NCBI RefSeq assembly: GCF_001618175.1 | Contig: NZ_LPXN01000149.1 | Coordinates: 1-62,549, forward strand | From: Oceanibaculum pacificum | GTDB lineage: Bacteria; Pseudomonadota; Alphaproteobacteria; Oceanibaculales; Oceanibaculaceae | Direction of reading: 5' to 3' | Length of the DNA stretch: 62,549 nucleotides | Shown: piece after piece, positions 9,176-16,259 of the stretch | Layout: each line of letters starts with the position of its first letter | Numbering within the stretch: the stretch's first letter is position 1 | Program-made: the position numbers and the translations under genes | The notes under the pieces: generated by a model | Seen by the model: only the letters and a program-made list of their open reading frames with translations | What the model was told of the DNA's origin: nothing | Database searches by the model: none

Positions 9176-10044
9176 ATGCTCTCCTGCAGATCGGCTTTCG
9201 CATCGCGGATGATCGACCACGAGGATTGCATGAAGAGCCCGGCGATCACGGCCGCCACAACGAGGTCAGGCCACGCCGTGCCGGTCCAGGCGACCAGACC
9301 CGCCGCGAGAACGACGGCGGCGTTGCCGATGGCGTCGTTGCGCGAAAACAGCCACACCGCCCGCACATTGGCGTCGCCGGTCCGGTGAGGCAGTAGCGGA
9401 AGGACCGCGACCACATTGACGACGAGCGCGATCACCGCGAACAGACCCATCAACTCGGCCTCGGGCTGCTGCTGCACCAGCACGCGGTAGGCCGTATTGG
9501 CGAGAACCCCGAGCCCGAGCGCGCCCAGGAACAGGCCCTGGATCAAGGCGGAACGGGCCCGCCAGACCAAGCTCCAGCCGATCGCCAGCACCCCGAGGAA
9601 CGTGATCAGGCCGTCGCCGAGGAAATCGAGCGCATCGGCTTTCAGCGCCTGCGAACCGGAGATGAACCCGCCGAACATCTCGATGACGCCGTAGCCGACG
9701 TTCAGCAGGATCACGATCCACAGCGCCCGCCGATAAGCCGGGGTGATATGGCTCAAGTCCTTCGGAAGATCATCGATGTCCCCTTCGTGATCGACGTCGG
9801 AGCCGCCCAGGCGGTCGAGGCGATAACCGATCCCCGTTACCGCGCGCTCCACTTCCGGCAGTTGCGCGCCCGGATCGGACACATGCAGCGTCATGACCTG
9901 CGTTGCGATCGAGACCTTCACTTCCTCCACCCCGACAGACCGAACCGCCTTCTCGATCTTTGCGGCGCAGGAGGGGCAGTCCATCCCGGTGACGCGATAA
10001 CGGGCCATCTCTGCGGCGTTGTGGATCAGGTCTGGGCTGCTCAT
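9172..10044 (-). CDS. CDF-family cation exporter with N-terminal HMA domain
   Basis: 290 aa. Residues about 13-77 form a heavy-metal-associated domain with the GMDCPSCAAK motif (CxxC). Residues about 105-285 are the six-helix cation diffusion facilitator core, with the metal-site motifs DALDFLGDG and SRNDAIGN. The usual C-terminal cytosolic dimerisation domain is missing. Members export Zn2+, Cd2+ or similar ions in exchange for protons. An AGGAAG site precedes ATG 10044. It is divergent from the ArsR regulator and coupled to lspA, which suggests Cd/Pb/Zn detoxification. Confidence 0.85.
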   Translation of the reverse strand: MSSPDLIHNAAEMARYRVTGMDCPSCAAKIEKAVRSVGVEEVKVSIATQVMTLHVSDPGAQLPEVERAVTGIGYRLDRLGGSDVDHEGDIDDLPKDLSHITPAYRRALWIVILLNVGYGVIEMFGGFISGSQALKADALDFLGDGLITFLGVLAIGWSLVWRARSALIQGLFLGALGLGVLANTAYRVLVQQQPEAELMGLFAVIALVVNVVAVLPLLPHRTGDANVRAVWLFSRNDAIGNAAVVLAAGLVAWTGTAWPDLVVAAVIAGLFMQSSWSIIRDAKADLQESI

Positions 10045-10074
10045 CAGATTCTTCCTATCATCGGCGCGGGCAAA

Positions 10075-10094
10075 ATATCACTGGTGGATGATAT
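10075..10094. promoter_or_regulatory. Inverted repeat, likely ArsR/CmtR-type operator
   Basis: ATATCA, 8 nt, TGATAT in the 48-nt gap between the divergent exporter and regulator genes. ArsR-family repressors bind such short imperfect repeats. The right arm runs into the proposed regulator start codon at 10093. Confidence 0.5.
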
Positions 10095-10440
10095 GTCTAG
10101 TGCGGGAATCCGATCCGTCGATCGGGAGGACTCCAGGGCCTCCCTGCAGCGGGCTAAGCTTCTCAGGGGCTTCGCCGATCCCTCCCGACTGGCAATCCTT
10201 CAAGCGTTGAGCGACGGGCCTCTGTCAGTGGGGGAGATCGTCGGAGCGACAGGTCTCTCGCAGCCCAACGCGTCGAACCACCTACGCTGCCTGAGCGAAT
10301 GCGGTCTGGCGGTTGGAGAGCAACGGGGACGCCACGTCCATTATCGCTTGAGTGATCCGCGGATTTCCCGGTTGCTCGAGCTCATGGACGAAGTACTGAC
10401 CAACGTGGCGGTGGGTGTTGAAGATTGCCAGAGCTACTAG
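10093..10440 (+). CDS. ArsR/SmtB-family metal sensor, CmtR-like
   Basis: 115 aa. Winged helix-turn-helix with LLRGFADPSRLAIL and the recognition helix QPNASNHLRCL. The cysteine pair in NHLRCLSECGL and a further Cys near the C-terminus (EDCQSY) match the positions used by the Cd/Pb sensor CmtR. A GTG at 10084 is an alternative start; the ATG has only a weak GGTGG site. As a repressor it would release the divergent CDF promoter on metal binding. It is the only plus-strand gene in this part of the island. Confidence 0.85.
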   Translation: MSSAGIRSVDREDSRASLQRAKLLRGFADPSRLAILQALSDGPLSVGEIVGATGLSQPNASNHLRCLSECGLAVGEQRGRHVHYRLSDPRISRLLELMDEVLTNVAVGVEDCQSY

Positions 10441-10468
10441 CCCGCAAGTACATGTACCGCCCGCTGGT

Positions 10469-11200
10469 TCAGCCGATCCGTGCCAGGACCGGGAAGGCGT
10501 CCAGGAGCCAGTAGGCTAATGCACTCAGCCGACCACTCATCATGGCCAGCCCCATCAGGATCATGACGCCTCCGGCAGCCTGATTCAGGCGCCGACCCCA
10601 ACGACCGATGCCCCGCAGCTTGCCGGCGATGGTGTCGGTGAAGGCGGCAACAATGAGGAACGGGATTCCGAGCCCGGCTGAGTAGACCGCCAGGAGGACG
10701 AGACCCTCGCCTATCGTTGCGCTGGTGGCACTGGCTGTCAGGATGGCACCGAGGATCGGTCCGATACAGGGCGTCCAGCCGAAGCCGAAGGCAAGGCCGA
10801 GGACGTAGGACGCGACCGGCTGTCCGCCCGGCAGATCGAGGTGAAATCGCAGGTCGCGTTCCATAGCCGAGAAGCGAGCTGCTCCGATCATGAATAGTCC
10901 GAACAAGATCACGATAGCGCCGCCGACGAAGTTCAGCTCGTACCGCCAGCGCAGTAGCGCCTGCCCCAGCGCGGTCGCCGAAGCCCCGAGGACAATGAAG
11001 ATCGTCGAGAATCCGAGGACGAAGCAGAAGCTCAGCCAAACCGCGTGTGCACGGGACGGCGCCGCTCGATCGGAGACCGTTCGTCCCGCAACGTAGGAGA
11101 CGTAACCTGGCACCAGTGGCAGGACGCAGGGCGACAAGAAGGAGATGGTGCCGGCCAGCAGCGCTGCCGAAACTCCAAGGAGGGAAAGGTCGACCATCAT
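10469..11200 (-). CDS. ccdA: CcdA/DsbD-type cytochrome c biogenesis transmembrane protein
   Basis: 243 aa with six hydrophobic helices. The two redox-active cysteines sit in FLSPCVLPLVPGY and GFGWTPCIGPILG, as in CcdA. The family moves electrons from cytosolic thioredoxin to periplasmic thiol proteins. The ATG at 11200 overlaps the previous stop (ATGA). It is the last gene of the copper-handling operon and probably re-reduces the TlpA, DsbE and SCO-like proteins encoded upstream. Its close fit with these partners suggests dedicated use rather than general cytochrome maturation. Confidence 0.9.
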   Translation of the reverse strand: MMVDLSLLGVSAALLAGTISFLSPCVLPLVPGYVSYVAGRTVSDRAAPSRAHAVWLSFCFVLGFSTIFIVLGASATALGQALLRWRYELNFVGGAIVILFGLFMIGAARFSAMERDLRFHLDLPGGQPVASYVLGLAFGFGWTPCIGPILGAILTASATSATIGEGLVLLAVYSAGLGIPFLIVAAFTDTIAGKLRGIGRWGRRLNQAAGGVMILMGLAMMSGRLSALAYWLLDAFPVLARIG

Positions 11201-11688
11201 GCGCCCGGCCGCACTCCGAGAGCGCCTCGCGGGAGCCGCAGGGCTGCAAGGTAGGCGACGGTGGGAACGATCACCCACTGCAGCAGCGGCGTGAGACCCG
11301 CGTCGAGGATCGGAACGACCGGCATGATCTCCCGATAGGCCCAGGCCGCTCGAACGACGATGTTCAGCCATTCGCTGAAGACCGTGTAGGCAACGCCGAA
11401 CGCCACAGCCACGATCAGGACCCGACGTACCCGTTCGAAAGGCCACGTCGCATCTCCAACCAGGAAGAGCGACAAGAGCATCGTGCTCATGGCGATGAGA
11501 ATGTCCCCGCCCGTGCAATGCAGGATCGCGAAGGCGATCTCGCCCCAGGTTCCCTCCAGCCAGATGGTGTAGAGGGGGATGTGGCCGATCTCCCAGCTCA
11601 GATGTGCGACGGCCGAGAACAGCACGTATCTCCGGAGAACCAGGAGCCAGTCTGGTGCGGATGCTCCGTGAATGACCGCGCTCGTCAT
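11197..11688 (-). CDS. Membrane protein of unknown function in the copper operon
   Basis: 163 aa with four or five hydrophobic segments and no family I can name. Notable polar residues lie in or near membrane segments: HLSWEIGHIPLY around residues 32-43 and LHCTGGD around 60-66. These His, Glu, Cys and Asp residues could bind metal or haem. It overlaps its neighbours by 4 nt on both sides, so it is co-translated with the SCO-like protein and CcdA. Confidence 0.75.
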   Translation of the reverse strand: MTSAVIHGASAPDWLLVLRRYVLFSAVAHLSWEIGHIPLYTIWLEGTWGEIAFAILHCTGGDILIAMSTMLLSLFLVGDATWPFERVRRVLIVAVAFGVAYTVFSEWLNIVVRAAWAYREIMPVVPILDAGLTPLLQWVIVPTVAYLAALRLPRGALGVRPGA

Positions 11689-12296
11689 CTGATTAGCCCC
11701 AAGACACGATCCAGAAGACCCGGCTCAGGCGGGCGCGCGTTGCTCAAGCCATTGATGTAGAGGACCATGTTCACATAGCCGAACTCCTCACCGTGGAAGA
11801 TGCCGGCGTGACGCCCGCCGCGGTCGAGCACATGGGCCTGCGGGCTGATCCCTTCGCGCGAGGAAAGGTCGGCAAAGCGTGCCGCCAAGGAAGCGGCTGT
11901 GGCGCCGCTGGACGGTTCGACGGTGATGAGGTTTGACGCCACCGGCTTCTCGCCGCCGTCGCCGTCCTCGGCAACCGCAACGAACGTAACCATGTCGCGC
12001 ATCGGTGTGACGTTCACCGCTTCCCGGACACGAGCGAGCAGCGTCTGCTGCGCGGCGCAGGGCGCCCCACAGCCTTTGGGCGCGAAGCTCAGGACCACGA
12101 TCTGATCCGAGAGACGGCCAAGATCGAACGGTTCGCCGGAACCATCGACGCCGTCGAGTTCCGGCGGACGCCGGACATCCGTGGCCTCGAAAGCAGGCTC
12201 CTTCGCCGCCACAGCTTCGTCGAGCCGGTCTTCTGGATGGTCGGCGAGGGCCGGGCCGGCAAGAAGCAGCGCAGCAAGGAAGATTACTGATCTCAT
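11685..12296 (-). CDS. Periplasmic thioredoxin-fold SCO-like protein
   Basis: 203 aa with a signal peptide (cleavage near ALA-D, residues 18-19). The fold resembles SCO/thioredoxin proteins, with a CxxxC-type motif in KGCGAPCAAQQ after a hydrophobic strand and a late His in RHAGIFHG. SCO proteins deliver copper to cytochrome oxidase or reduce its ligands. This one is divergent from the canonical SCO at 12733 and may have a different role. Four-nt overlaps on both sides. Confidence 0.72.
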   Translation of the reverse strand: MRSVIFLAALLLAGPALADHPEDRLDEAVAAKEPAFEATDVRRPPELDGVDGSGEPFDLGRLSDQIVVLSFAPKGCGAPCAAQQTLLARVREAVNVTPMRDMVTFVAVAEDGDGGEKPVASNLITVEPSSGATAASLAARFADLSSREGISPQAHVLDRGGRHAGIFHGEEFGYVNMVLYINGLSNARPPEPGLLDRVLGLIR

Positions 12297-12736
12297 GGCC
12301 GTTCCTCCGTGGGGCCCATCGCGCCGGGGCCGAGAACCGGGACCTCCACTGTCAGCTTGCCCGCGGCCTCGAAGACCAGCGTCAAGGGGAAGCTCTCGCC
12401 CTCCTCGAGTTTCCGCGAGAGGTCCATCAGCATCAGATGCGAGCTGCCTGGGGCGAGCGTCACTGGTGTGCCGGGAGAAATGTCCAGTCCTTCGATGTGC
12501 ACCATGCGGCTCACGCCCGCAGCATCGGTCTCGATCCCGTGGAGCATGACGTGTCCGGCTACCGGACTCGTCACTTCGAGCAACCGATCGAGCTCATCGC
12601 TGGTCAGGGTCAGGTAGGCGGCGCCTGGCCGCGAGGCGAGAACGCTGGCGCGGGCCCAAGGATCGCTGACAATGATCTCAGCCTGCGCGGCCATCGGCAT
12701 GGCGAAGGTAAGGAGGGAGGCGACGAGCAACTTCAT
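12293..12736 (-). CDS. Periplasmic copper chaperone PCu(A)C
   Basis: 147 aa with a signal peptide ending AQA-E near residue 20. The core matches PF04314, with the copper-binding pattern H...M...H.M visible as HGIET, RMVHI and SSHLML. The family carries Cu(I) in the periplasm and hands it to SCO or oxidase subunit II. The start overlaps the SCO stop (ATGA), and the SCO-PCuAC pairing is the common functional arrangement. Confidence 0.9.
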   Translation of the reverse strand: MKLLVASLLTFAMPMAAQAEIIVSDPWARASVLASRPGAAYLTLTSDELDRLLEVTSPVAGHVMLHGIETDAAGVSRMVHIEGLDISPGTPVTLAPGSSHLMLMDLSRKLEEGESFPLTLVFEAAGKLTVEVPVLGPGAMGPTEERP

Positions 12737-13389
12737 TCCTGCTGTTCTTCCTTTTCGATCTGCATGAGGATTTCCTCGGCGACGGCCTCAGGCGGCTGGT
12801 CGCGTTCCTGGAAGACAGCCTCGAACCGCCCGTCCGGGTCCATCAGGTAGATGTGGCCGGCATGCGCCATCATATAGCCGTCGGGCGCGGTCTCTTCCTC
12901 GACCCGCTCGTACCAGGTGCGGAAAGCTTGCGCCGCCTCTGCCACCTGCGCCTCGGTGCCGGTCAGGCCGACGAGGCGGGGGTGGAAGGCGGAGACGTAT
13001 TCGGCCATCACCGGAACAGTGTCGCGCACCGGATCGACGGTGATGAAGAGCGGCGCCACACGGTCTGCCTGAGGGCCAAGCAGATCGAGCACGCTTGCCA
13101 TGTAGGCCAGCGTCGTCGGGCAAATGTCCGGGCAGTGGGTGAAGCCGAAGAAGACGAGCTGCCATCTCCCGGCGAAGTCGGCCTCCGTCACGGCACGGCC
13201 GGTGTGATCCGTCAGCGAAAACTCCGAGCGGATGTCCGCTTCTCCGGAAGAAATCGCCTGGGGTGGTTGTGGCGCCAAGTACGCGCGCAACGTCAGCGCG
13301 CCGCCTGCCGAGAGCAGGAGAGCTGCCGCGCCGGCCCAAATCACGAGCCGGGCGCGCCGTAGACGGCGCATTCTGGTATTTTCGGTCAT
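12733..13389 (-). CDS. SCO1/SenC family copper protein
   Basis: 218 aa with an N-terminal membrane anchor (residues 14-37). The thioredoxin-like domain has the copper ligands CPDIC near residue 89 and a His in MAHAGHIYLM near 175. SCO proteins insert or reduce copper in the CuA site of terminal oxidases. Translationally coupled to the PCuAC chaperone gene. A GC hairpin lies between it and the Met-rich gene upstream. Confidence 0.92.
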   Translation of the reverse strand: MTENTRMRRLRRARLVIWAGAAALLLSAGGALTLRAYLAPQPPQAISSGEADIRSEFSLTDHTGRAVTEADFAGRWQLVFFGFTHCPDICPTTLAYMASVLDLLGPQADRVAPLFITVDPVRDTVPVMAEYVSAFHPRLVGLTGTEAQVAEAAQAFRTWYERVEEETAPDGYMMAHAGHIYLMDPDGRFEAVFQERDQPPEAVAEEILMQIEKEEQQE

Positions 13390-13409
13390 CGTTCCAACTC
13401 AGGTAGTGG

Positions 13410-13435
13410 CCCGCCCGGGCCGCAGCCCGGGCGGG
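13410..13435 (-). repeat. GC-rich hairpin inside the copper operon
   Basis: An 11-bp perfect stem with a 4-nt loop between the Met-rich gene and the SCO gene. No T-run follows on either strand, so it is more likely an mRNA-stability or attenuation element than a classic terminator. Confidence 0.6.
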
Positions 13436-13442
13436 TGACGGG

Positions 13443-13733
13443 TCAGCCGTCCTGCGGCTCGACCTCGGGCGTCTGCATCTGATCCGTCATGGCCTGCATC
13501 ATCTCGGTGCAGGCCTCCATCATCGGTCCCATCTGCTGCATCATCTGCATCATTGGCATCATGCCCTGCATCCCGGGCATGTCCCCGCCCATCATGTTGC
13601 CAGGCATGGCGTCCTGGTTCTGCATCATCTGGTCGGACGTCTGGTCCCCGGCCTCCTGCGCGAGGGCGGCCGTGGTTAGGAGCGCCGTCAGAGCGGTCGC
13701 GGCGAACCCGAGCTTACGTGTGGTATTCATCAT
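13443..13733 (-). CDS. Methionine-rich small periplasmic protein
   Basis: 96 aa with a signal peptide ending LAQ near residue 26. The mature part is dominated by Met in clusters such as MMGGDMPGMQGMMPMMQMM and holds one Cys. Met-rich periplasmic proteins commonly bind Cu(I) or Ag(I) with low affinity, so a copper sponge is a reasonable inference. I know no named family for it. A second ATG one codon in is also possible. Confidence 0.78.
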   Translation of the reverse strand: MMNTTRKLGFAATALTALLTTAALAQEAGDQTSDQMMQNQDAMPGNMMGGDMPGMQGMMPMMQMMQQMGPMMEACTEMMQAMTDQMQTPEVEPQDG

Positions 13734-13754
13734 CTTCTCCTTCAGGTTTTTCGG

Positions 13755-14030
13755 TTATTCCCTCGTCGGGTCCGGCTCTCCGGCCGGATTGCTCTTGCTC
13801 GCGCAAGATTTCGAGCCGCCCATCATGCAGAGCCCCAGCCCGCACATGACGGCGCAAGGGGCGAGGCTCAGGATCAGCGGCGCCGCGCCCACGGCTGTGA
13901 GCCAGCCCCAGTTGAGGGCGAGACCTGCGCCGACCAGCGCCATCGCGGTGAGCATCAGGCCTCGACGGCCCAACGGCAGTCGCAGCGGGACGGCCCGTCG
14001 TGTTGCGGGCATGGTTGTCGTCTCGAGCAT
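13755..14030 (-). CDS. Small Cys-rich membrane protein
   Basis: 91 aa with two hydrophobic segments. Four cysteines cluster at the end of the second one and just after it: PCAVMCGLGLCMMGGSKSC. That arrangement, with Met neighbours, suggests metal binding at the membrane surface. An internal ATG at residue 7 is an alternative start. It lies 3 nt after the TlpA-like gene. No family recognised. Confidence 0.7.
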   Translation of the reverse strand: MLETTTMPATRRAVPLRLPLGRRGLMLTAMALVGAGLALNWGWLTAVGAAPLILSLAPCAVMCGLGLCMMGGSKSCASKSNPAGEPDPTRE

Positions 14031-14033
14031 GGT

Positions 14034-14555
14034 CTACTGACTCCTTTCGTTGATGAGGGATTGGACTTGGGCGACGGCTTCAGGACTGTCCCATTCCGCC
14101 GGGCCGGCAAGGCGACCGCGCTCGCGCCCCACGCGGTCGATCAGGATCGTCGTCGGCAGCCCCACCACGGCGAAGGCGAGCATCGCGCGAATGTCCTCTG
14201 CGAGGTACATGTCGAGGTGGCGAATGCCGATCTCGTCGTAGAAGCGGCGCACAGGCTCGAGCCCCGCCCGATCGATCGACAGCGGCAAGACATGGAAGTC
14301 CGGCCCGCCCAGGCGCGCCTGAAGCGCATCAAGGGTCGGCATCTCCTCGCGGCAAGGCGCGCACCAGGTGGCCCAGATGTTCAGAAGCACGACCCGCCCG
14401 CGGAAATCCGCAAGCGTCAGGTCCCGACCGTCTCTGTCCACGAAGGGCGGCGAAAGGAGATCGCGCGGCTCCCCGTGCAGGGGCATCGCCGTCCGAGCAA
14501 CAGCCGGGTTAGCCGCGAGCGCGAGCAATCCAGCAAGGACTTCGCGGCGCCTCAT
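14034..14555 (-). CDS. TlpA-like periplasmic thiol-disulfide oxidoreductase
   Basis: 173 aa. The N-terminus (MRRREVLAGLLALAANPAVA) looks like a secretion signal. The AhpC/TSA-type thioredoxin domain has the active site ATWCAPCREEMP near residue 65 and the cis-proline in VVGLPTTILID. TlpA-type proteins keep copper-binding cysteines of SCO and CuA sites reduced. It overlaps the DsbE-like gene upstream by 4 nt. Confidence 0.88.
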   Translation of the reverse strand: MRRREVLAGLLALAANPAVARTAMPLHGEPRDLLSPPFVDRDGRDLTLADFRGRVVLLNIWATWCAPCREEMPTLDALQARLGGPDFHVLPLSIDRAGLEPVRRFYDEIGIRHLDMYLAEDIRAMLAFAVVGLPTTILIDRVGRERGRLAGPAEWDSPEAVAQVQSLINERSQ

Positions 14556-15130
14556 GAGCCGCGCTCCGCTTGCAACCGGCGCACGACCGGCACGATGTCG
14601 TCCTCAAGCGCGCGCCGGTCGAAGGGGCCGACGTGCTTGTAGGCGATGCGGCCTTCGGCATCGATCACGAAGGTCTCCGGCAAGCCGTAGACGCCCCAGT
14701 CAATGGCTGCGCGTCCCGACCTGTCCGCTCCGATGCGCGTGAAGGGATCGCCGAGCTCTTCGAGGAAAGCCAGCGCCTCTTCGGGATCGTCCTTGTAGTT
14801 GATCCCGTAGATCGGAACGGTGCCTGCTTTGGCCAGCTCCACGAGAAGCGGGTTCTCCGTGCGGCAGGGGACGCACCACGATGCCCAGACATTAACAAGA
14901 GAAACCTGGCCCTGCAGGTCGGCCGAGGACAAGCCATCCTGCCGCCCTTCGATGGGCGGGAGCGCGAACTCCGGGACCGGTTTTCCGATCAGCGTCGAGG
15001 GCAACCGGTCGTCGTTGTTCCAGAGGCCCCAATAAAAGGCTGCAGCCAGCAGGCCGAACACCGCCAGAGGCAAAAGCAGAACCAGTCGGCTCCCTCGGCG
15101 CCGAGGCTCTTGCTCGACATCCGCGCTCAT
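14552..15130 (-). CDS. DsbE/CcmG-family thiol-disulfide interchange protein
   Basis: 192 aa from the ATG at 15130, which overlaps the cytochrome stop (ATGA) and is preferred to an upstream in-frame codon. A single N-terminal anchor (residues about 14-34) precedes a thioredoxin domain with ASWCVPCRTENP. The YGINYKDDPEEA segment and GVYGLPETFVID are typical of DsbE. The family works with CcmH in cytochrome c haem attachment. Here it sits directly after a cytochrome c gene. Confidence 0.9.
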   Translation of the reverse strand: MSADVEQEPRRRGSRLVLLLPLAVFGLLAAAFYWGLWNNDDRLPSTLIGKPVPEFALPPIEGRQDGLSSADLQGQVSLVNVWASWCVPCRTENPLLVELAKAGTVPIYGINYKDDPEEALAFLEELGDPFTRIGADRSGRAAIDWGVYGLPETFVIDAEGRIAYKHVGPFDRRALEDDIVPVVRRLQAERGS

Positions 15131-15612
15131 GATCCGTCCTCGTCGTTCGCGGTGACATCTGACTGGAAGGCTCGCTGGCGGTCGGGCCATGTGCTCTTGA
15201 TGTAGGCGAGCACCGCCCGGATCTCCTCGTCCGTCAGCACACCCTCAAAGGCAGGCATGTCGCTTTCGTAGCCGGGCACGACGCCGCCGACCCCGAGCTT
15301 CGTGATAGTGAAGAGCTGCCCGTCGGCGTGGTGCCAGGTGTGCCCGGTCTCGTCGTGCGGCGGGGCGGGCATGCGGCCGCTCTCAAGCCGGCGCTTCCAG
15401 TCCGGTTGACCCTCGAGATTGGCCCCGTGGCACGACGCGCAGTTCGCAGCATAGAGTTCCTGCCCAAGGGTGAGTTCGTCCGCTGTCACGGGCTCGCCGA
15501 GGAACGTCACGCCGTCCACTGGTGCGCCGCTGCCCTGCTGCTGGGCGAATGCGCCGATGGCGACCAAGCTTGCGACCGCGACGCCGGAGAAGGCAATAGC
15601 TCTGCGCTTCAT
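15127..15612 (-). CDS. Periplasmic class I cytochrome c
   Basis: 161 aa from the ATG at 15612, with a signal peptide ending FAQ near residue 24. One haem attachment motif, CASCH, and a likely distal Met ligand in ESDMPAFEG. The C-terminal ADVRAVLAYI-type helix (here EEIRAVLAYI) is typical of this fold. The partner is unknown; it could carry electrons for copper oxidation or detoxification. Overlaps both the 43-aa gene upstream and dsbE downstream. Confidence 0.88.
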   Translation of the reverse strand: MKRRAIAFSGVAVASLVAIGAFAQQQGSGAPVDGVTFLGEPVTADELTLGQELYAANCASCHGANLEGQPDWKRRLESGRMPAPPHDETGHTWHHADGQLFTITKLGVGGVVPGYESDMPAFEGVLTDEEIRAVLAYIKSTWPDRQRAFQSDVTANDEDGS

Positions 15613-15740
15613 CTCGGCCCCCGCAGGTACTTCACCAGCGCCACGAGGCTGAGCACGAGGACCGCGAGGACAAGCAGCAGAACAAGACCGCCGCCTGCCA
15701 TCATGAGGCCCATCATCGGCCCGTCCATCATTCCCATCAT
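15609..15740 (-). CDS. 43-aa Met-rich single-span membrane peptide
   Basis: A short gene just after the DUF411 stop (gap of 4 nt), whose own stop overlaps the cytochrome start (ATGA). The first 14 residues are almost half Met (MMGMMDGPMMGLMM), followed by a strongly hydrophobic helix and a basic tail ending KYLRGPR. The position between two secreted copper-operon proteins and the coupling support real translation. The ribosome site is weak. Confidence 0.68.
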   Translation of the reverse strand: MMGMMDGPMMGLMMAGGGLVLLLVLAVLVLSLVALVKYLRGPR

Positions 15741-15744
15741 GCAC

Positions 15745-16248
15745 TCACTCATTGGAATAGACGGTGACCCCGCCCTCGCCGAAGGCGTAGGTCTTCAACG
15801 TGCCGGTCTTCTCGGGCGCCATGCCGGGCGCGTTCGCCGGCATGCCGGGGAGCGTGATGCCGGCGATTTCTGGACGCTCCGTCACCAGCCGTTCGATGAT
15901 CTCCGCTGGCACCAGCCCGCTGACGTAGTAGCCGTCGATCTCGGCCAGATGGCAGCCGAGGCCCTGCTCCGGCACGCCGGCCTCGACGGAGCGCCGATCG
16001 AAATTCGGGTCGTCGACGCGGGTCACCTGGTAGCCGTTTCCTTCGAGGTATTCGGCATAGGCGTCACAGCAGCCGCAGCTCGGGTCGCGCCAGATCGTGA
16101 TCTGTTTCGAGGGCACCGCCTGTTCCGCGGCGGCGGCATCAGCAGTGGTCGCCCGGCCCGAATCCTGCGCCGAGGATAGCGTGGCGAAGGCGATACCCCC
16201 CGCCACCGCGACGGCTGCAAGTGAGGTGAATGCAAGAGCGTTCTTCAT
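15745..16248 (-). CDS. DUF411 metal-binding protein
   Basis: 167 aa from ATG 16248 with an AAGGAG site; longer in-frame extensions lack one. Signal peptide or anchor at residues 1-29. The DUF411 core has DPSCGCCDAYAEYL near residue 53, the lone Cys in LGCHLAE, and the closing AEIIERL segment. Members are periplasmic proteins of copper and silver resistance loci and are thought to bind metal through the CxCC cluster. It is followed directly by the 43-aa peptide. Confidence 0.9.
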   Translation of the reverse strand: MKNALAFTSLAAVAVAGGIAFATLSSAQDSGRATTADAAAAEQAVPSKQITIWRDPSCGCCDAYAEYLEGNGYQVTRVDDPNFDRRSVEAGVPEQGLGCHLAEIDGYYVSGLVPAEIIERLVTERPEIAGITLPGMPANAPGMAPEKTGTLKTYAFGEGGVTVYSNE

Positions 16249-16259
16249 GATGAACTCCT

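Noticed and set aside
11201-11518. N-terminal extension of CcdA
   Set aside because: The frame stays open upstream, but that part is antisense-free only because of GC bias and overlaps the 163-aa gene. The family start and ATGA overlap support 11200.
13410-13435. Intrinsic terminator within the copper operon
   Set aside because: Strong stem but no T-run on either strand. Reported only as a hairpin.
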